Shown in pieces: positions 11,859-25,066 of a DNA stretch of 64,000 nt (positions are counted from its first letter, which is position 1; every line of letters starts with the position of its first letter). The notes under the pieces were generated by a model. It made no database searches. It saw only the letters and a list, made by a program, of their open reading frames with translations, and had not been told where the DNA came from. Both the position numbers and the translations under genes were made by a program. Source of the DNA: Pezizomycotina sp. ARF18 (taxonomy: Eukaryota; Ascomycota). The stretch lies in the NCBI GenBank assembly GCA_002224055.1, contig AZLU01000047.1:120615-184614 (forward strand), given 5' to 3'.

Positions 11859-13797
11859 AAGAAAGCTGTGTGAAACGCCAAATTTTTTTTATATACTTCT
11901 AAATTGAGGCCTCTGACCCTGTTAATCGGTATCGGTGCTGCCGAGGGAAAAAAAAAAAAAAAAAAAAAAAAAATGAGAAAAATAAAAATTTTTAGCCCTT
12001 ATTTCCCCTTTCAAAACCACCACACGCGCCCAAAACTCCGATCATCAACTACAGCAATCTCAGACCTCACACTAAACAATCACGCTGCAGCTTGGAACCT
12101 GCAAGCTTGCGCACACTGACAAACGCCTCGTTGGTCGCCTGCCCCCCAAGCGAGATTGCAAAAAAAAAAAAAAGAAAAAAAAAGCGCTATCGCTGTGGGG
12201 TGCAGGAACAAGAGAAAACAATCACCAATTTCTCTACAAACGTATTGTAGATTTCTCTCCCCGGGTGTTCTGTTGCATTTCGAACAACTACCGTTTTACA
12301 ACCAATGCCAATACCGAGGTCGCGGAGGAGAAAAGAATTCCCAATTATTCGCGATCCCCCCTCTCTTCTATACGAAACAAAGTGCATGTATAGCACCCAC
12401 CTCTTTAGGGAAAGAAAAGCTTTCCCTTCGCGCTGTTGCAGATCGTCAATCCAAAAAAATTCTTTTTTCATTAGCAGTAATTTCCTTCCCCTCCTCATCA
12501 CGTAATATCTTTTTCGTCCTCCGTTCTCTCGCGGTGATAAATTCCTAACCTCGTTCTTTTCTTGACAGGTTTCTCGAGTTTCAAAGGCGCCGGTGTGATC
12601 CTGGAGACCAATGGAAGGCGTCCCAGGGAATCCTAGCCATTTAGTAAATCCTTCTTTAACCAACACTTAAGCTCATTAAAAGCTTACGGATGCTTTTTGT
12701 TGTTTTGTTTTAGATGGGGAGTGGAAAGTACCGATACTTTGCTTATTGGTGTGCAGACGCAGGTACTGGGCGTGGCGGCTTAATCTCTTTGTGGAAGTCC
12801 AGGGGTAGGAAGTGTTTTGGTTGGTCCACCCCTTTATAATCGTCATTGCTTTTTCCCCCAAAAACCCTTTAGCGTCCTTCCTTTCAAATTTTTTTTTTTC
12901 CTTCTGGCTGAAATACAACAACCTCTTTTCTTTGCCAGCCAACCAAACAATTTTAGATTCAGTCAGGGTCGCTTCGAAGTTCCTTTTGGCCTTCCAGCGT
13001 CTGTGGGACTAGAACTGAAGAGTAATAGGCCTCCCAGATGCTGGTTCGTGATACTCTTATTCGTTAGAGTCGTAGAAGGTGAAAAGAGAGAAAGGTCTCG
13101 GTGTCTCCTACGGCCTACGAGTATAGGAGAGGTCCGTGGTTTTTGTCTCACAGTCAGTCCCTCCTTTTTCATATGGAACTCCGTTCCCCCCACTACTCTC
13201 TGCGTTTACCCGGGTGCTAAGAGAGGGACAGGCTAAAACTTTTTGGCCTCAAACGGCGCCTTCTATACTCATGAAAAATCTTTCCCCCAGGTACTAATAA
13301 TAAGTATACACTTTTGGTGTATTGCGAGTACCTCGCTCTGGAGTATCACAACGAAAATCCCTTTCTGTGCTTTGGTTAGATAGGCAATCACCTATTACTT
13401 GTCGCTCCTCTCCTACTAGTTCTCCCCCCTTCTAAACAAAAGAGATTGGAGAAGATTTTAATTTTAATTTTACGTGAATATTATTCGAGTGCTTTGTGTG
13501 GGTGGGTTTGAATAATTACGGAGTATTAACCCAAGTATATTTCTTTTTTAGCCTGCTGTTAGAGAAAAAGCAGACAGACTCTCCCCCCTTTACAAACCAC
13601 CAACACCCTTAATCTCTCTTTCTTTTTCCTTTTCTTTCTAATCCTCCCCTCTTTTTTTTTCTTCTTTTCTTATTGATTCTTTACACTTTTTTCTTCTCTA
13701 TTCACTTCTTTCCTTTCTTCAAGATTGTTGCTGTCTAACGGTGGTTTTATTTTTTATTTTTTAGTTTTAGTTTTTAGTTTTTAGTTTTAGTTTTTAG

Positions 13798-13829
<32 letters not shown>

Positions 13830-14317
13830 ATTTTTTATTTTTATAATACTGTTTCTCGTTGCCGACCTTCTTGATATCTTTTTTTATTTTATTTATTTTT
13901 TTACGACGGACGAAGGAAAGGAAGCTGAGAGTTTTTAGATCTACGACCACTTGCGTTGAACGAGGTGGAAAAGGCACTCATTCAAAGGGATATTTCTGGA
14001 GGGGAAAAGTATAGGGACTGGTTTCTGGCAGACGACCTCGAAAAAAAATTTTTTTTTTCTCTTTCGACTCCGATCCCTTGACGACATTCATTTTTTTTCC
14101 CCAATTCAGAGAACTATTTTTATATGAATCAGAAATATTAGCACTCTTCGTATTCGAACCGGGGCTCATCTGGACGTTTCCCCCCTCTCCTCCGTTTGGG
14201 CCGCCGTTTTTACTCTTATTATTATTTTATTACAGAATAAAAAGTCTTTTACAACCCGCTACCGGACGGGAAATTTCTCCCCTCTAATATATAAAAACAA
14301 AATTCTATAACACCACG
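11504..14317. other. gene-poor AT-rich interval
   Basis: Contains long A and T tracts (for example 11827-11856 and 11948-11972), a TTTTTA-type repeat, and open frames up to 159 codons (12187-12666 minus; 12817-13236 plus) with no recognisable family and no convincing splice structure. A long 5' leader of the downstream kelch gene could lie in the pyrimidine-rich stretch from about 13550. Confidence 0.5.
13747..13845. repeat. TTTTTA/TTTTTAG simple repeat
   Basis: About 100 bases of 5-7-base units (TTTTTAG then TTTTTA) in tandem, located some 470 bases upstream of the kelch gene. Confidence 0.85.
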
Positions 14318-16377
14318 ATGTCTGTACCGGCGCCACCGTTCCGGTTAGAAAACCACTGCTCAGTCATTCACAACGACACACTTTATGCGGTCTCCGGGAA
14401 CGATTTCTACTCGCTACCGCTCAAGGCCAAGGGGAAATGGACAAAGTTGCCGGGTCCGATAGTAAGTACGAAGGGCAGGTGTGCGTGCAGGCGCACAAGG
14501 ATTTGCCGGTGAGGAGCTGTACTCGTGGGCGGGAACGTAAAAATGCCGGAAGGGTCGATACCGGACGATTACTCGGGCTTGCAGAGGTGGTCGTTTACGG
14601 CAAGGCAGTGGGAGATTCTGCCTCTGAAAAACCAGCTGGTATACAACGTGACCGGCCACGGGAGCACGTACGTCGAGGAATCGAACCGGCTGCTGGTCTA
14701 CGGGGGCTCAAAGTGGCCGCAGGCCGCTGCCGCGTCGCAGCAGACGTACCTCATCAACACCCTGGAGCCATTCGCGACGACTGCGGTGCCTGCCGGCCTC
14801 TGCCCGCCGCTCTCGAATCCGATGATGTTCCCTTGGGATAACGGGGGCATGATTTGCGGGGGTGGCGCTACGAACAATCACCTGTTCACGTATTCCGCAC
14901 AGAACGGCTGGAAGCAGCTGTCCGCAACGCTCGACCACGGGCTCTCCAAGGAGCAGATGGAGCCGCCCTGGTAGACTCGGACGGCGGGCGGACGCTGCTG
15001 AGTTTCGATTTCACGAAACGCCGGTCGAGGTGCAGTACAAGCAGCTCGACAGCGGTAAAGTAAGGCGGCAGGCGACCGGGGAAAGGTTTCTTCCGTCCCG
15101 AAGTTTGCTCCGGGCGCTCTGAGCGGCTTTTCCATGGCATACAACGACAAATACGTCACATTCCTGGGGGGCAGGAATTCGAAGGATGCCATCAACATTT
15201 TCGACTACACGAAAAACGCTTGGGTAGATCCGGCGAACGTCTTTAACATCCAGAAACCGCTGACGAACGGGAATTCCCTCTCGATATCTCCGCAAGAAGT
15301 TCCCGAGAGTACTTCCTTACCATCTTCGGCTCCTTCGTCATCCCTCACTTCCTCCTCCTCCACCACCACTGCTACTACTCCTTCCCTGTCTAGCACCCCA
15401 CAGCAGCAGCCTCTACCTCCTCTCAAAACAACACCACGACGATGAAGCTCCTGTTTATCATCCTGGGCGTCGTCATACTGGTCGCCTCATCCTCGGCATC
15501 GCGTACGTGATCCTGAGGTGCCGCCGGAAACGCCAGGCCACCGAGAAGGGATCCCCCGGCGGCAGCAGGAAGATGAGACACTCTTCCACCCAGTCCGTGC
15601 TGTCGATTGCGGACCGCGGCGTCTCGTTCATGAAAGAGGCGGGCGGCCAACCTCGGGCCGGCGTCGACTACCCCGACTTTGCGAACCTCCCCCGCGGCTC
15701 TACCGTCGGCCTTGCAGCGGGGACGAGCGTCGAAATGCAGAGCCGGAACCAGCGCGGTTCCGGCTGGAGCAAGTACTTTTCTGGCAACTCCCAGACGAAC
15801 CTCGTCGATCCCATCGCAGCCGCGTCAGCGATTCCCGGTCTTCGTACTCGCTGTCGTCGGTGCACGACGACTTTGAAGTCAGGAGCATCTCCGCGCCATC
15901 GCTCGGACACGTCCGCTCCTCGAACGCCACCAGCTCGGCGGTTTTTCTCCCAAATCTCCCACCCCCATCATCGCCAACGTCATGTCGACCGAGGCACCCA
16001 AGAACGGCGCCGGCCTGGTCGGCGTCGGCGACAAGCGATCCACGACGCTCACGATGTCGTCGAATTTTGACACCAAATCGTTCGCCTCTTCGTTTGACGG
16101 CCACCCATTTTGGAACCAGGACGCCGAAGCCGCCGGTTCTTCCGAGCAGACGTGGAACCCACCGCGGATAGGCGACGAGGATTCGCGGGTCCCCAGCAGC
16201 ATCTTCGCAGCCTACATGGACGACGGGGAGAGGAACAGCTCCGTGACTGTCTTCCCCGGTCCATTCGGCTTTAATAACACCCCGAGACATTCGGTCGTCG
16301 TCGATGACGACGACAAGGGAAGGCTCCTCAGGATCAAGGTCTTTCGTGGTCAAACGAACATAAGTGTAGATAATTAA
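14318..16377 (+). CDS. kelch-repeat single-pass membrane protein
   Basis: Starts MSVPAPPFRLENHCSVIHND. The N-terminal half has kelch/galactose-oxidase-like blades: LYAVSGNDFYSLPL, LQRWSFTARQWEILPL, TYVEESNRLLVYGGSKWP, NGGMICGGGATNNHLFTY, and YVTFLGGRNSKDAINIFDYT with NAWVDPANVFNIQKP. A Ser/Thr-rich stalk (about 15300-15410) precedes a hydrophobic helix (LLFIILGVVILV, about 15440-15510) and a basic stop-transfer (RCRRKRQ). The remaining 270 or so residues are low-complexity and would be cytoplasmic. This layout matches fungal surface kelch proteins, often misnamed as splicing factor genes, whose function is not well defined; a role in polarity or the cell surface is inference. No intron was identified. 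Several one-base breaks interrupt the frame between blades. Stop TAA at 16375-16377. Confidence 0.75.
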
Positions 16378-16782
16378 CGTGTGAAGACCTTGACGATGAG
16401 ATGCCGGACCTTTTTTCTTTTCTTCTGCAGCCTTCGTTTTTCTTGATGAAATTTTGGCAAGTCTGTTTCCAAAAAAACAAAATCTTGTTCCTTGTAAATC
16501 ACATTCCCTATAATTTTTCTTTTTCCCTTTTTTTTTTTTTTTTTTTTTTTTTTTGGTTCCCGGAGTTTGATACTTGCCTAGGTTTTCCTTTCCTTTGGAT
16601 AACTGTCTAATCACCTTGGGTCTTCACCATTTCCCTCCCCCTTTCTTTTTTCTTGTACTAATATACCGTATAAAGTGTGTACATAGCAATTCTGTAACAT
16701 TACAGCTGAATTGAATTAGTACAGTGAGAGATATCTACATTTTATAGTACAGTTTATTACCTTTCTATATTCTTCCGGCTTC
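16378..16782. other. convergent intergenic spacer
   Basis: About 400 bases between the kelch gene and the uS11m gene, which converge here. It contains T-rich runs suitable for 3' end formation for both genes. Nothing coding is supported. Confidence 0.6.
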
Positions 16783-17669
16783 TTACTCCTCGTGCCACCG
16801 AATTTTAGCGTCGTCGAATCCGTACCTCTTGATAACGTTCCGTAGGAATCTGCCTTCTTTCCCGTTCAGGGCCTTGATCGCAGCTTCCCTCCCTACTCCG
16901 AAGCCCGCAGCAGGAGCTCCACGTGGTCGGATTGATGCCCTTCTCTTGGATTTTTTGGAAGACGGTGCACGCCACTTGGTACGCGGCATCGTACGTGGAC
17001 CGTTGAGCTTTACGAAGCCCAGATTCCCCGCCGACAGCGTGATGATCGTGTTACCTTCGGATCGGTAAGCTGAACGTGAGTGTTGTGCTTGTGCGAGTAG
17101 ACGTGCAGGTGGTACATTGTCAGCCATCTGTCTACCGCCGTCGCCCGGCGCGAAAGTAGGCGTATCCCCCGTTCCACTCGGATCGTTCGCCATCCGCTGG
17201 GTAAAGACGTTGCTTTCCGATTGCGCGTTCACGTCCTGCCGTATGTTCTGCAGCCTCGTGCCCAGTAACGAGTCCGAGCCGACGGAGTACGTGAGTGGCG
17301 TGCCGTTCGAGGTCCTCATCGAGTTCATGAACGAGCTCATCGACGATCCCTGCTTGGAGCGGTTGATGATGTTCGCAATGTGTTCGTTGCCGGAGGATGC
17401 GACGAGGCCCGGGAAAGTTAGATATCAGGTTGCCGAGCGGGCTGCTGCTGCTGCTGGGCCGAGGCTTAGGTAGTCTAGGATGTCGAGGCCGCTTGGTGGT
17501 TGCTGCCGCTGCTGCTCTTGCTTTTGCTGCTTTTGCTGCTCGGCTAGGTCGACAAACGACGTCGGTTCGCCCTTCCCGTTGCTCGACGACGATGAGTTGG
17601 AACGGCACTGCAAGGCCGTCCGCGGCAGAGCGAAGGCAGAGCCTTTAGTGGGCTGTATATTTGTGACAT
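16783..17669 (-). CDS. MRPS18: mitochondrial ribosomal protein uS11m
   Basis: Small-subunit mitochondrial ribosomal protein of the S11 family (yeast Mrps18), which lies in the platform near the decoding region. Diagnostic C-terminal segments are VYSHKHNTH-like sequence in one frame, then GNTIITLSAGNLGFVKLNG, and FGVGREAAIKALNGKEG followed by RFLRNVIKR; these correspond to the S11 NNTHVTLTD, SAGxxGFK and GxGREAAIRAL regions. Upstream lies a long N-terminal extension with a glutamine-rich segment (about 17480-17560, QQQ-type runs) and a putative transit peptide from ATG 17669. About 295 codons, longer than yeast Mrps18 because of the extension. Lies head-to-head with CBK1, about 380 bp apart. 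Multiple one-base frame changes occur, including in the repetitive N-terminus. Confidence 0.82.
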
Positions 17670-18052
17670 GTGGTGGTTGCAGTTGGGTGGTTCAAGCAAG
17701 GAAAAAAAAAAAAAATCCCCTCCCCCGTTTTTTCAGAATTTTAAGGTGGCGATCCTCGGTAACGTTCAATCGGCACTCTACCAAACCTGGCCCAACGCGC
17801 CCTTTCGAGCATTCCTTTTCTCTTTTCCCCCCCTTAGCAACTTCCGCGACTTCCATTCAAATATATTTTACATTTGAAGTATTTTATTATTTACTTCAAT
17901 CAACCTATATATCAGGGCGAATTCTTTTCTTCTTCTAAAATTACTACTTATCTTTGTTTCTTCTTACTGAATTGTCCTGATATCAGCTTCCATCGCATTT
18001 CCCCACTTTCCTTTTTTTTTCTTTTTTTCTTTTTTTCTTTTTTTTTTTTACG

Positions 18053-19961
<1,909 letters not shown>

Positions 19962-20573
19962 GTTTATATGGAATTTTTCTTTAATTTTTATCTACAGCCC
20001 CCTCTTTACGAAATCACGTCGAACCCAAAGCACAAACACGATTTATAACGCCTACGATTACCCCTTCACACTTTCAGATTGCAAGCAGCGCGAAGCGTAA
20101 TAATAATACCGCAGAAGTATTCTGTATTAAAAAGGAAAATAAAATCCGATTTTTGTATTTAAAAGGAATTAGGGAAAATATGAATATACTTGCAGCTTCG
20201 CGTAGGGCTGAAACTTTCTACAATGGCTATTGGACGCGTCAAGAACGTTTCCATCGGCAGAAACTCAGATTTGCGATGGATAGTATGGTTCACGGCCACG
20301 TCTCGATTAGCTTCGTTTTTAAGGTTCCCTCGTGCCAGTAGGTCGAATGATTTTGAGTTCCAGAGAACGTGAAGTGGTCGTAGAGTTTTTAACTCGAGCG
20401 ATGATCATAAGAATAGCTTTTAACTTTAACCGCAGTTGCAACTTTATAAGTGGCCGCCTCTCCATGAGACACTTGACGGATTCGTAATAAGGCAGGCCCT
20501 CGATTATTTGCTGAACAGAATGTCCGTTTACCAGTATACCCGCTTGAAGCCCCCGGTGCGTGGTTTAATTAAC
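19962..20573. other. intergenic, nothing supported
   Basis: About 600 bases between CBK1 and the glycosyltransferase gene. Short open frames of about 60 codons occur, without recognisable content. It presumably contains the CBK1 3' UTR and the promoter of the next gene. Confidence 0.5.
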
Positions 20574-21884
20574 ATGCGGGCTTGAATCGGTTAGGGAGAA
20601 CCCTCATCGGGGTCGCTGCCGTCTTTCTCCTATGCATTCTCTTCTTCGGCTTCCAAATCAAATATGCCTTGCCGGGCCTGCCGGCCCTTTCCGCGGCGAA
20701 GCGGACAAAAGGCCCGATTGGGCCTGAGCTCGCGAAAATCGCCAACGAAACACTCATGATGCTCAAGACGGGTTCGATGGTCATACGCAAGCGCCTCCCC
20801 CGCACCTAGCGACGTTGCCGGACAGATACGTCCCCAATTTCGTCATCTACTCAGATATAGAGGAGGAATTCGACAGCTACCACGTCGTCGACCTGCTCGC
20901 AACGTGTCGTCGACGATATCGACGCACAAGCAGTTCGCGCTCTACACGAGATACAGAAGCTCAAAAAGAACGGGCAGAAAATCGAGGAGGCCGACCTGAA
21001 AGGCGGCTGGGAGCTCGACAAGTTCAAGTTCCTGCCCATGTTCGACCACGTGTACCGCAACTACCCCGATTTCAGGTGATACGTGTACGTGGAAGCGGAC
21101 ACGGCGCTCCTCTGGGACAACGTCCCGCGGTGGCTGAAGGCCATGGACCCCAAGAGCCTATTTTCGCCGGCTGCCGCATCTTTTACGCCGATACCTCCTT
21201 TGCGCACGCCGGATCGGGGATGATTTTTTCGCACGTGGCCATGGAGAAGAGCTTCGGGAAGAATCCCGACCTCGTCAACCGGCTCGACGGTTTTACGCTG
21301 GGCATGCCATTCGGCAACGTCGCCCTGAGCAAGGCAATGCAGGAGTCAGGGGTCGAGGTCACCGGAAAGACGACGTCCAAGGTAATCCACCCAAGACGAT
21401 GTCGTTCCACAAAGACACTTGTGCCAGACAGTCTACACGTTCCACCACGCCAGTCCAGAGGAGGTTGCTCAGCTTTACGAGTTTGAAAAGTTCATGGAGC
21501 TGGCGAAGCCGAATGTAAGTTAAAGCTAGCTCTCTTGGTTAGAGAAATCAAATGAGCTAATTCAATTAAATTTAGGCGGACGTATTGATGGCGACATTTA
21601 TGACTACTTTGTCGCTCAGCAATTGACTTCTGCAAAGGAAGGGCGGGATAATTTAGCTTCGGAAAGAACTATCAGAGAGAGGAGACGGAAGGCGACGAAG
21701 AAGCACTGCGGAAAAATGCAAAGCCAAATGCAACGGGTGGGAGGACTGCAACAACTGGCGCCTCAATGAGAAGGAATGCGGGATGAGCTCGAATATCCAG
21801 CTTGGAAAACCAGAGGAGAAAGTCTTTAGTGGCTGGAATCTGGAGAGGATAAACAGAATCCGTGATGAACATCCGTGTAAATAG
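20574..21884 (+). CDS. fungal GT31-type (DUF604) glycosyltransferase
   Basis: Type II membrane protein: short N-terminus, then signal anchor LIGVAAVFLLCILFFGFQI, placing the catalytic domain in the Golgi lumen. Conserved segments in order: VPNFVIYSDIEEEFDSYHVV, a Trp-rich WELDKFKFLPMFDHVY region, RWYVYVEADTALLWDNVP with the EADT form of the DxD metal site, FAHAGSGMIFSHVAMEK, and DGFTLGMPFGNVALSKAM. A YTFHHASPEEVAQLYEFEK segment follows, then an intron (21515-21575), and a C-terminal cysteine-containing PAN-like tail (CKAKCNGWEDCNNW, CGMSSNIQLG, FSGWNLERINRIRDEHPCK) ending at TAG 21882-21884. This is the architecture of ascomycete GT31/DUF604 proteins; donor and acceptor sugars are unknown. 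The start is tentative because ATG 20574 needs a one-base correction to reach the anchor frame. Confidence 0.85.
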
Positions 21885-22005
21885 TAACGAGTAGTTTTTT
21901 TTTTATTTTTCTACCGTAACCTTGGCCGTCGGTTAATAAAATAGAAATGATTACCCCACCAAAAAAAAAAAAAAAAAAAAATCACAATCCACAATATTCT
22001 TCTGC

Positions 22006-22513
22006 ATGCAATTTCACACTTTGAGATCACTACGTGCGTTTGCGCAGTTCAAGTCGAAAGGATTCTCACGAACAATGTCCTCGGCAATGGCCAAACGCCT
22101 GTCTGGCAAGACGATCCTGATCACCGGCGCCTCCTCGGGCATCGGGAGGAGCACAGCGCTCGAATTCGCAAGGACGGCCCCGGACGTCAAGCTAATCCTG
22201 ACGGCAAGGCGGATGAAGTCCTGGAAGAGCTCGCCAAGACGATACGGGCCGAAAGCTCGCAGGTGAAAGTCAAAACGGTCAAGCTTGACGTTTCGAGCCC
22301 GGAACAGGTCCGAAACTTCGTGGGGGAGTTGGAGGGGGAGTGGAAGGAGATAGACGTGCTGGTTAACAATGCGTAAGTAGACCGAAAGCTCGAGAGCGTG
22401 CTGAGCTAACCTTTCGCAGCGGCCTGGTGAAAGGCGTCGATAAAGTTGGCGACGTCAAGGAGGAGGATATCAATGTCATGATGAGCACGAACGTCACGGG
22501 ATTGATCAACGTA

Positions 22514-22551
<38 letters not shown>

Positions 22552-23080
22552 GTCTGTCTGCCCGTCTAATAAGAGCTCTTATAATAGCTGAATATTGATT
22601 TTCTTAGATGACGCAAGCCGTGCTTCCCATGTTCAAGGCGCGCAACAACGGCCAAGGCGCCGGGGATATCATAAACATCGGCTCCATAGCCGGCCGCGAG
22701 CCGTACCAAGGAGGTTCGATCTACTGCGCCACGAAAGCGGCCGTGCGCTCGTTCACCGACAGCATGCGCCGCGAGCTCATTTCCACCCGGATCAGGGTCA
22801 TGGAAGTGGATCCGGGCCAGGTGGAGACGGAATTCTCAGTGGTCAGGTTCTACGGCGACAAGGAAAGGCCAAAAAGGTCTACGAAGGGTGCGACCTCTCA
22901 CGCCAGACGACATTGCAGAGGTCGTCGTCTTTGCAGCCGGAAGGAGGGAGAACGTAGTCCTTGCAGATACGCTCGTCTTTCCAAATCACCAGGTGAGTTC
23001 GCTCCTAATTGATTCTTTCTTGCACATCACTTATTTCTCTTTTTTCGCAGGCTGCCGCGACGGTCATGCATCGGACTTAA
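22006..23080 (+). CDS. NADP-dependent SDR, YMR226C-type 3-hydroxyacid dehydrogenase
   Basis: Short-chain dehydrogenase/reductase. From ATG 22006 there is an N-terminal extension of about 30 residues, with an internal Met as alternative start. The Rossmann motif [19 protein letters not shown] follows, then DVLVNNA split by intron 1 (22373-22419), an NVTGLIN segment before intron 2 (22511-22607, which holds a (CT)n repeat), then [20 protein letters not shown] (the family Ser and Tyr-x3-Lys region, YCATKAAV) and [19 protein letters not shown] final intron (22993-23050) separates [15 protein letters not shown] from AAATVMHRT and TAA 23078-23080. The C-terminal VxADTLxFPxxQ signature is typical of yeast YMR226C and YdfG-like enzymes that oxidise L-serine and 3-hydroxy acids. 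One frame break near 22870 is corrected by the expected [13 protein letters not shown] sequence. Converges on the next gene with under 100 bp between stops. Confidence 0.9.
22518..22560. repeat. (CT)n/(GTCT)n intronic microsatellite
   Basis: About 30 bases of CT followed by GTCT units, wholly inside intron 2 of the SDR gene. Confidence 0.9.
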
Positions 23081-23176
23081 CTGATTTTTTAATGGTAGGC
23101 CGGAGCTGGTGGCGCATTCTATCGAAGGACTAGCTAGAACCGTAGATAAATATACATATATATATGTACATAGTAT

Positions 23177-24082
23177 TTATTTTTCCATGGCAAACCGCAG
23201 GAAAGCCACGCCGACACCGTTCTTCGACGAACCGTCGTGAGGCCAGTCGGCGCGGCTCAATGCATCCTGCACCATGGAATCCGTAAACACTCCAAGCTTC
23301 CTCCTCGCATCGCAAACGTGCCGTATGATCGTGCCATTAAATTCTGGGTGTCCTTGCACCGTCAGGACCTTCCGCCGGTGTATAGCCCCTGCACGCCACA
23401 TTTATCCGTCTCGCCGATGATTTCGAGCACGGCTTCGGGAAGCTGCGCAAACGGGTTGACCGGCAGCGTCACCAGGTGGTCCCTGTGCATCTGGTGAATG
23501 TTCTGTGGAGGATTAGCGACGTAATTTTCCCAACGAGGTGAGCTCGTAACTTACAAAGCTGTCCCGTCCTCCGAATACCTGCTTTGCCGGATCGTGGAGC
23601 TTGACTTCGGTGACCGCAATTTCCCAGCCGTTGATATTGCGATCGACCACTCCTCCGAGAGCCCTGCCCACTATCTGGTGCCCGAAACACACCCCAATGA
23701 CCCGTACCCTGTTTTGTTCCAGCAGCGCTCGCCGCGTGTATTCGGTCAGGTTGTTTATCCACGGGATCTGGTCGAAAGCGTTGTGCTCTACGGAATTAGC
23801 GTGTAGCGTTACACAGTGGTAGAATAAATACACTTACTCGCTCCGGATATCAGGAAAGCGTCAATGTCGTCCATCGAAGGGTACACATCCGAGTTGACGA
23901 CGTCCCAGGTCGTAAAATGAAAGTCCTGCGGCCCCATCGGCGGATTCAAGGTCGCCGCCGAGTCGAGGAACACCTTTATAAACATGTCCCGTAGTTTCCG
24001 AACCGAGCCTCCACCTCGGGGAGGGTGTGTCGCAGATCAGGATTGCGATTCTAAACGGCGGCATCGTGGATGGGTTTTGCAA
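23177..24082 (-). CDS. class I glutamine amidotransferase-like protein
   Basis: Stand-alone class I GATase-like protein, related to fungal proteins often labelled GMP-synthase-like (yeast YLR126C type). It begins near 24082 (MQNPSTMPPFRIAILICDTP; an internal MPPF start at 24064 is also possible). The nucleophile elbow VRVIGVCFGHQIVGRALGG carries the catalytic Cys (CFGHQ). The His/Glu of the triad lie in VLTVQGHPEFN. Two introns are clear on the minus strand: 23788-23837, after DAFLISGA, and 23503-23554, before NIHQMHRDHL. The protein ends with VGVAFLRFAMEK and TAA at 23177-23179. About 265 codons. Substrate is unknown; plant and fungal relatives include gamma-glutamyl peptidases. A few one-base breaks occur. 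Confidence 0.85.
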
Positions 24083-24131
24083 AAGTTTAAATGGTTTCGA
24101 AGATTTTGAACCTTGACAGCCTGCTGAGCTA

Positions 24132-24168
<37 letters not shown>

Positions 24169-25066
24169 CCGCTGTGCTCCTCCAGACAAAGCGAAAGTCA
24201 GATGACCTTAAGGTTCGATAAGAGAAAAACGTGGGAGTGCAAAAAACTCGGTTTCCAGTTTAATTGCCCCTTTTGGGAGCTTGGGGAGCTCCAGGAACCA
24301 ACGGCGACGTCGGACTGTCAAGAAAAAGGAAAGAAAAACGAATATCAAAAAAAAAAAAAAAACATCCAAAACAAGTTTCATGATCGAACGTTTTGAACTT
24401 TTCTCTCTTTTATTTTTACTTTATTTTGTTTTGTTATTTTTTTTTTTAACGGCAAAAATTCGAATACAACGCCCCCTCCCTTGCTTCATGCTGGCTGTGT
24501 CCTAGGCATTGATGTCCCTGCCTCTTCAAGCAAAAATGCGGATAAAAATGTGTTTTTTTTTCTTTCGAAACGAAATTATCCTTTTTTTTTTTTTTTTTTT
24601 TTGGAGTGCAATCTCGATTGGAAAACCTGTTGGTTCGAAGCGCTTAGCCATGCGAAATAAAGGCGGTAGCGAGGATGGCGATGCTTAACGCCTAAAACTC
24701 CACGATGCATGCTTGTTTGACAGCCTCGGGCGAGGATAAGGAGAGGAGGAGAGGAAATTATGGAGCTAAAAAGTTGGAGAGAGGAGGAGGGGAGAGAGAG
24801 TACAAAGCATAAAAGTAAGTAATAAAGAGTGGGTAAATTCCAGCAAAAATAGTAATAGTAATAGTAATAGTAACCATTCTAGCTGGTGGTGGTTAAATAA
24901 ACTAAAATAGCAACATTTTTCCTTTCAGCAAATCTCTTAACAACATATTTCAATCAACTATTTACAAAAACAAACAAACAAATTACTTAATTATATATAT
25001 ATACTAACACCTTTTTATTTATTTATTTATTTATTTTTTAATAAGAAAATCAATCTCTATGGCAGA
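24083..25066. other. intergenic, AT-rich with (TA)n
   Basis: About 1 kb between the GATase start and the next plus-strand gene, holding (TA)n at 24133-24163, poly(A)/(T) runs and T-rich tracts. No coding sequence is supported. Confidence 0.55.
24133..24163. repeat. (TA)n microsatellite
   Basis: About 15 TA units, located just upstream of the GATase-like gene start. Confidence 0.9.

Noticed and set aside
12187-12666. 159-codon minus-strand frame
   Set aside because: No motif, no splice signals of the local type, AT-rich surroundings; length alone is not convincing.
15700-16614. 304-codon minus-strand frame
   Set aside because: Antisense to the cytoplasmic tail of the kelch protein; it runs through poly(A) and lacks domains.
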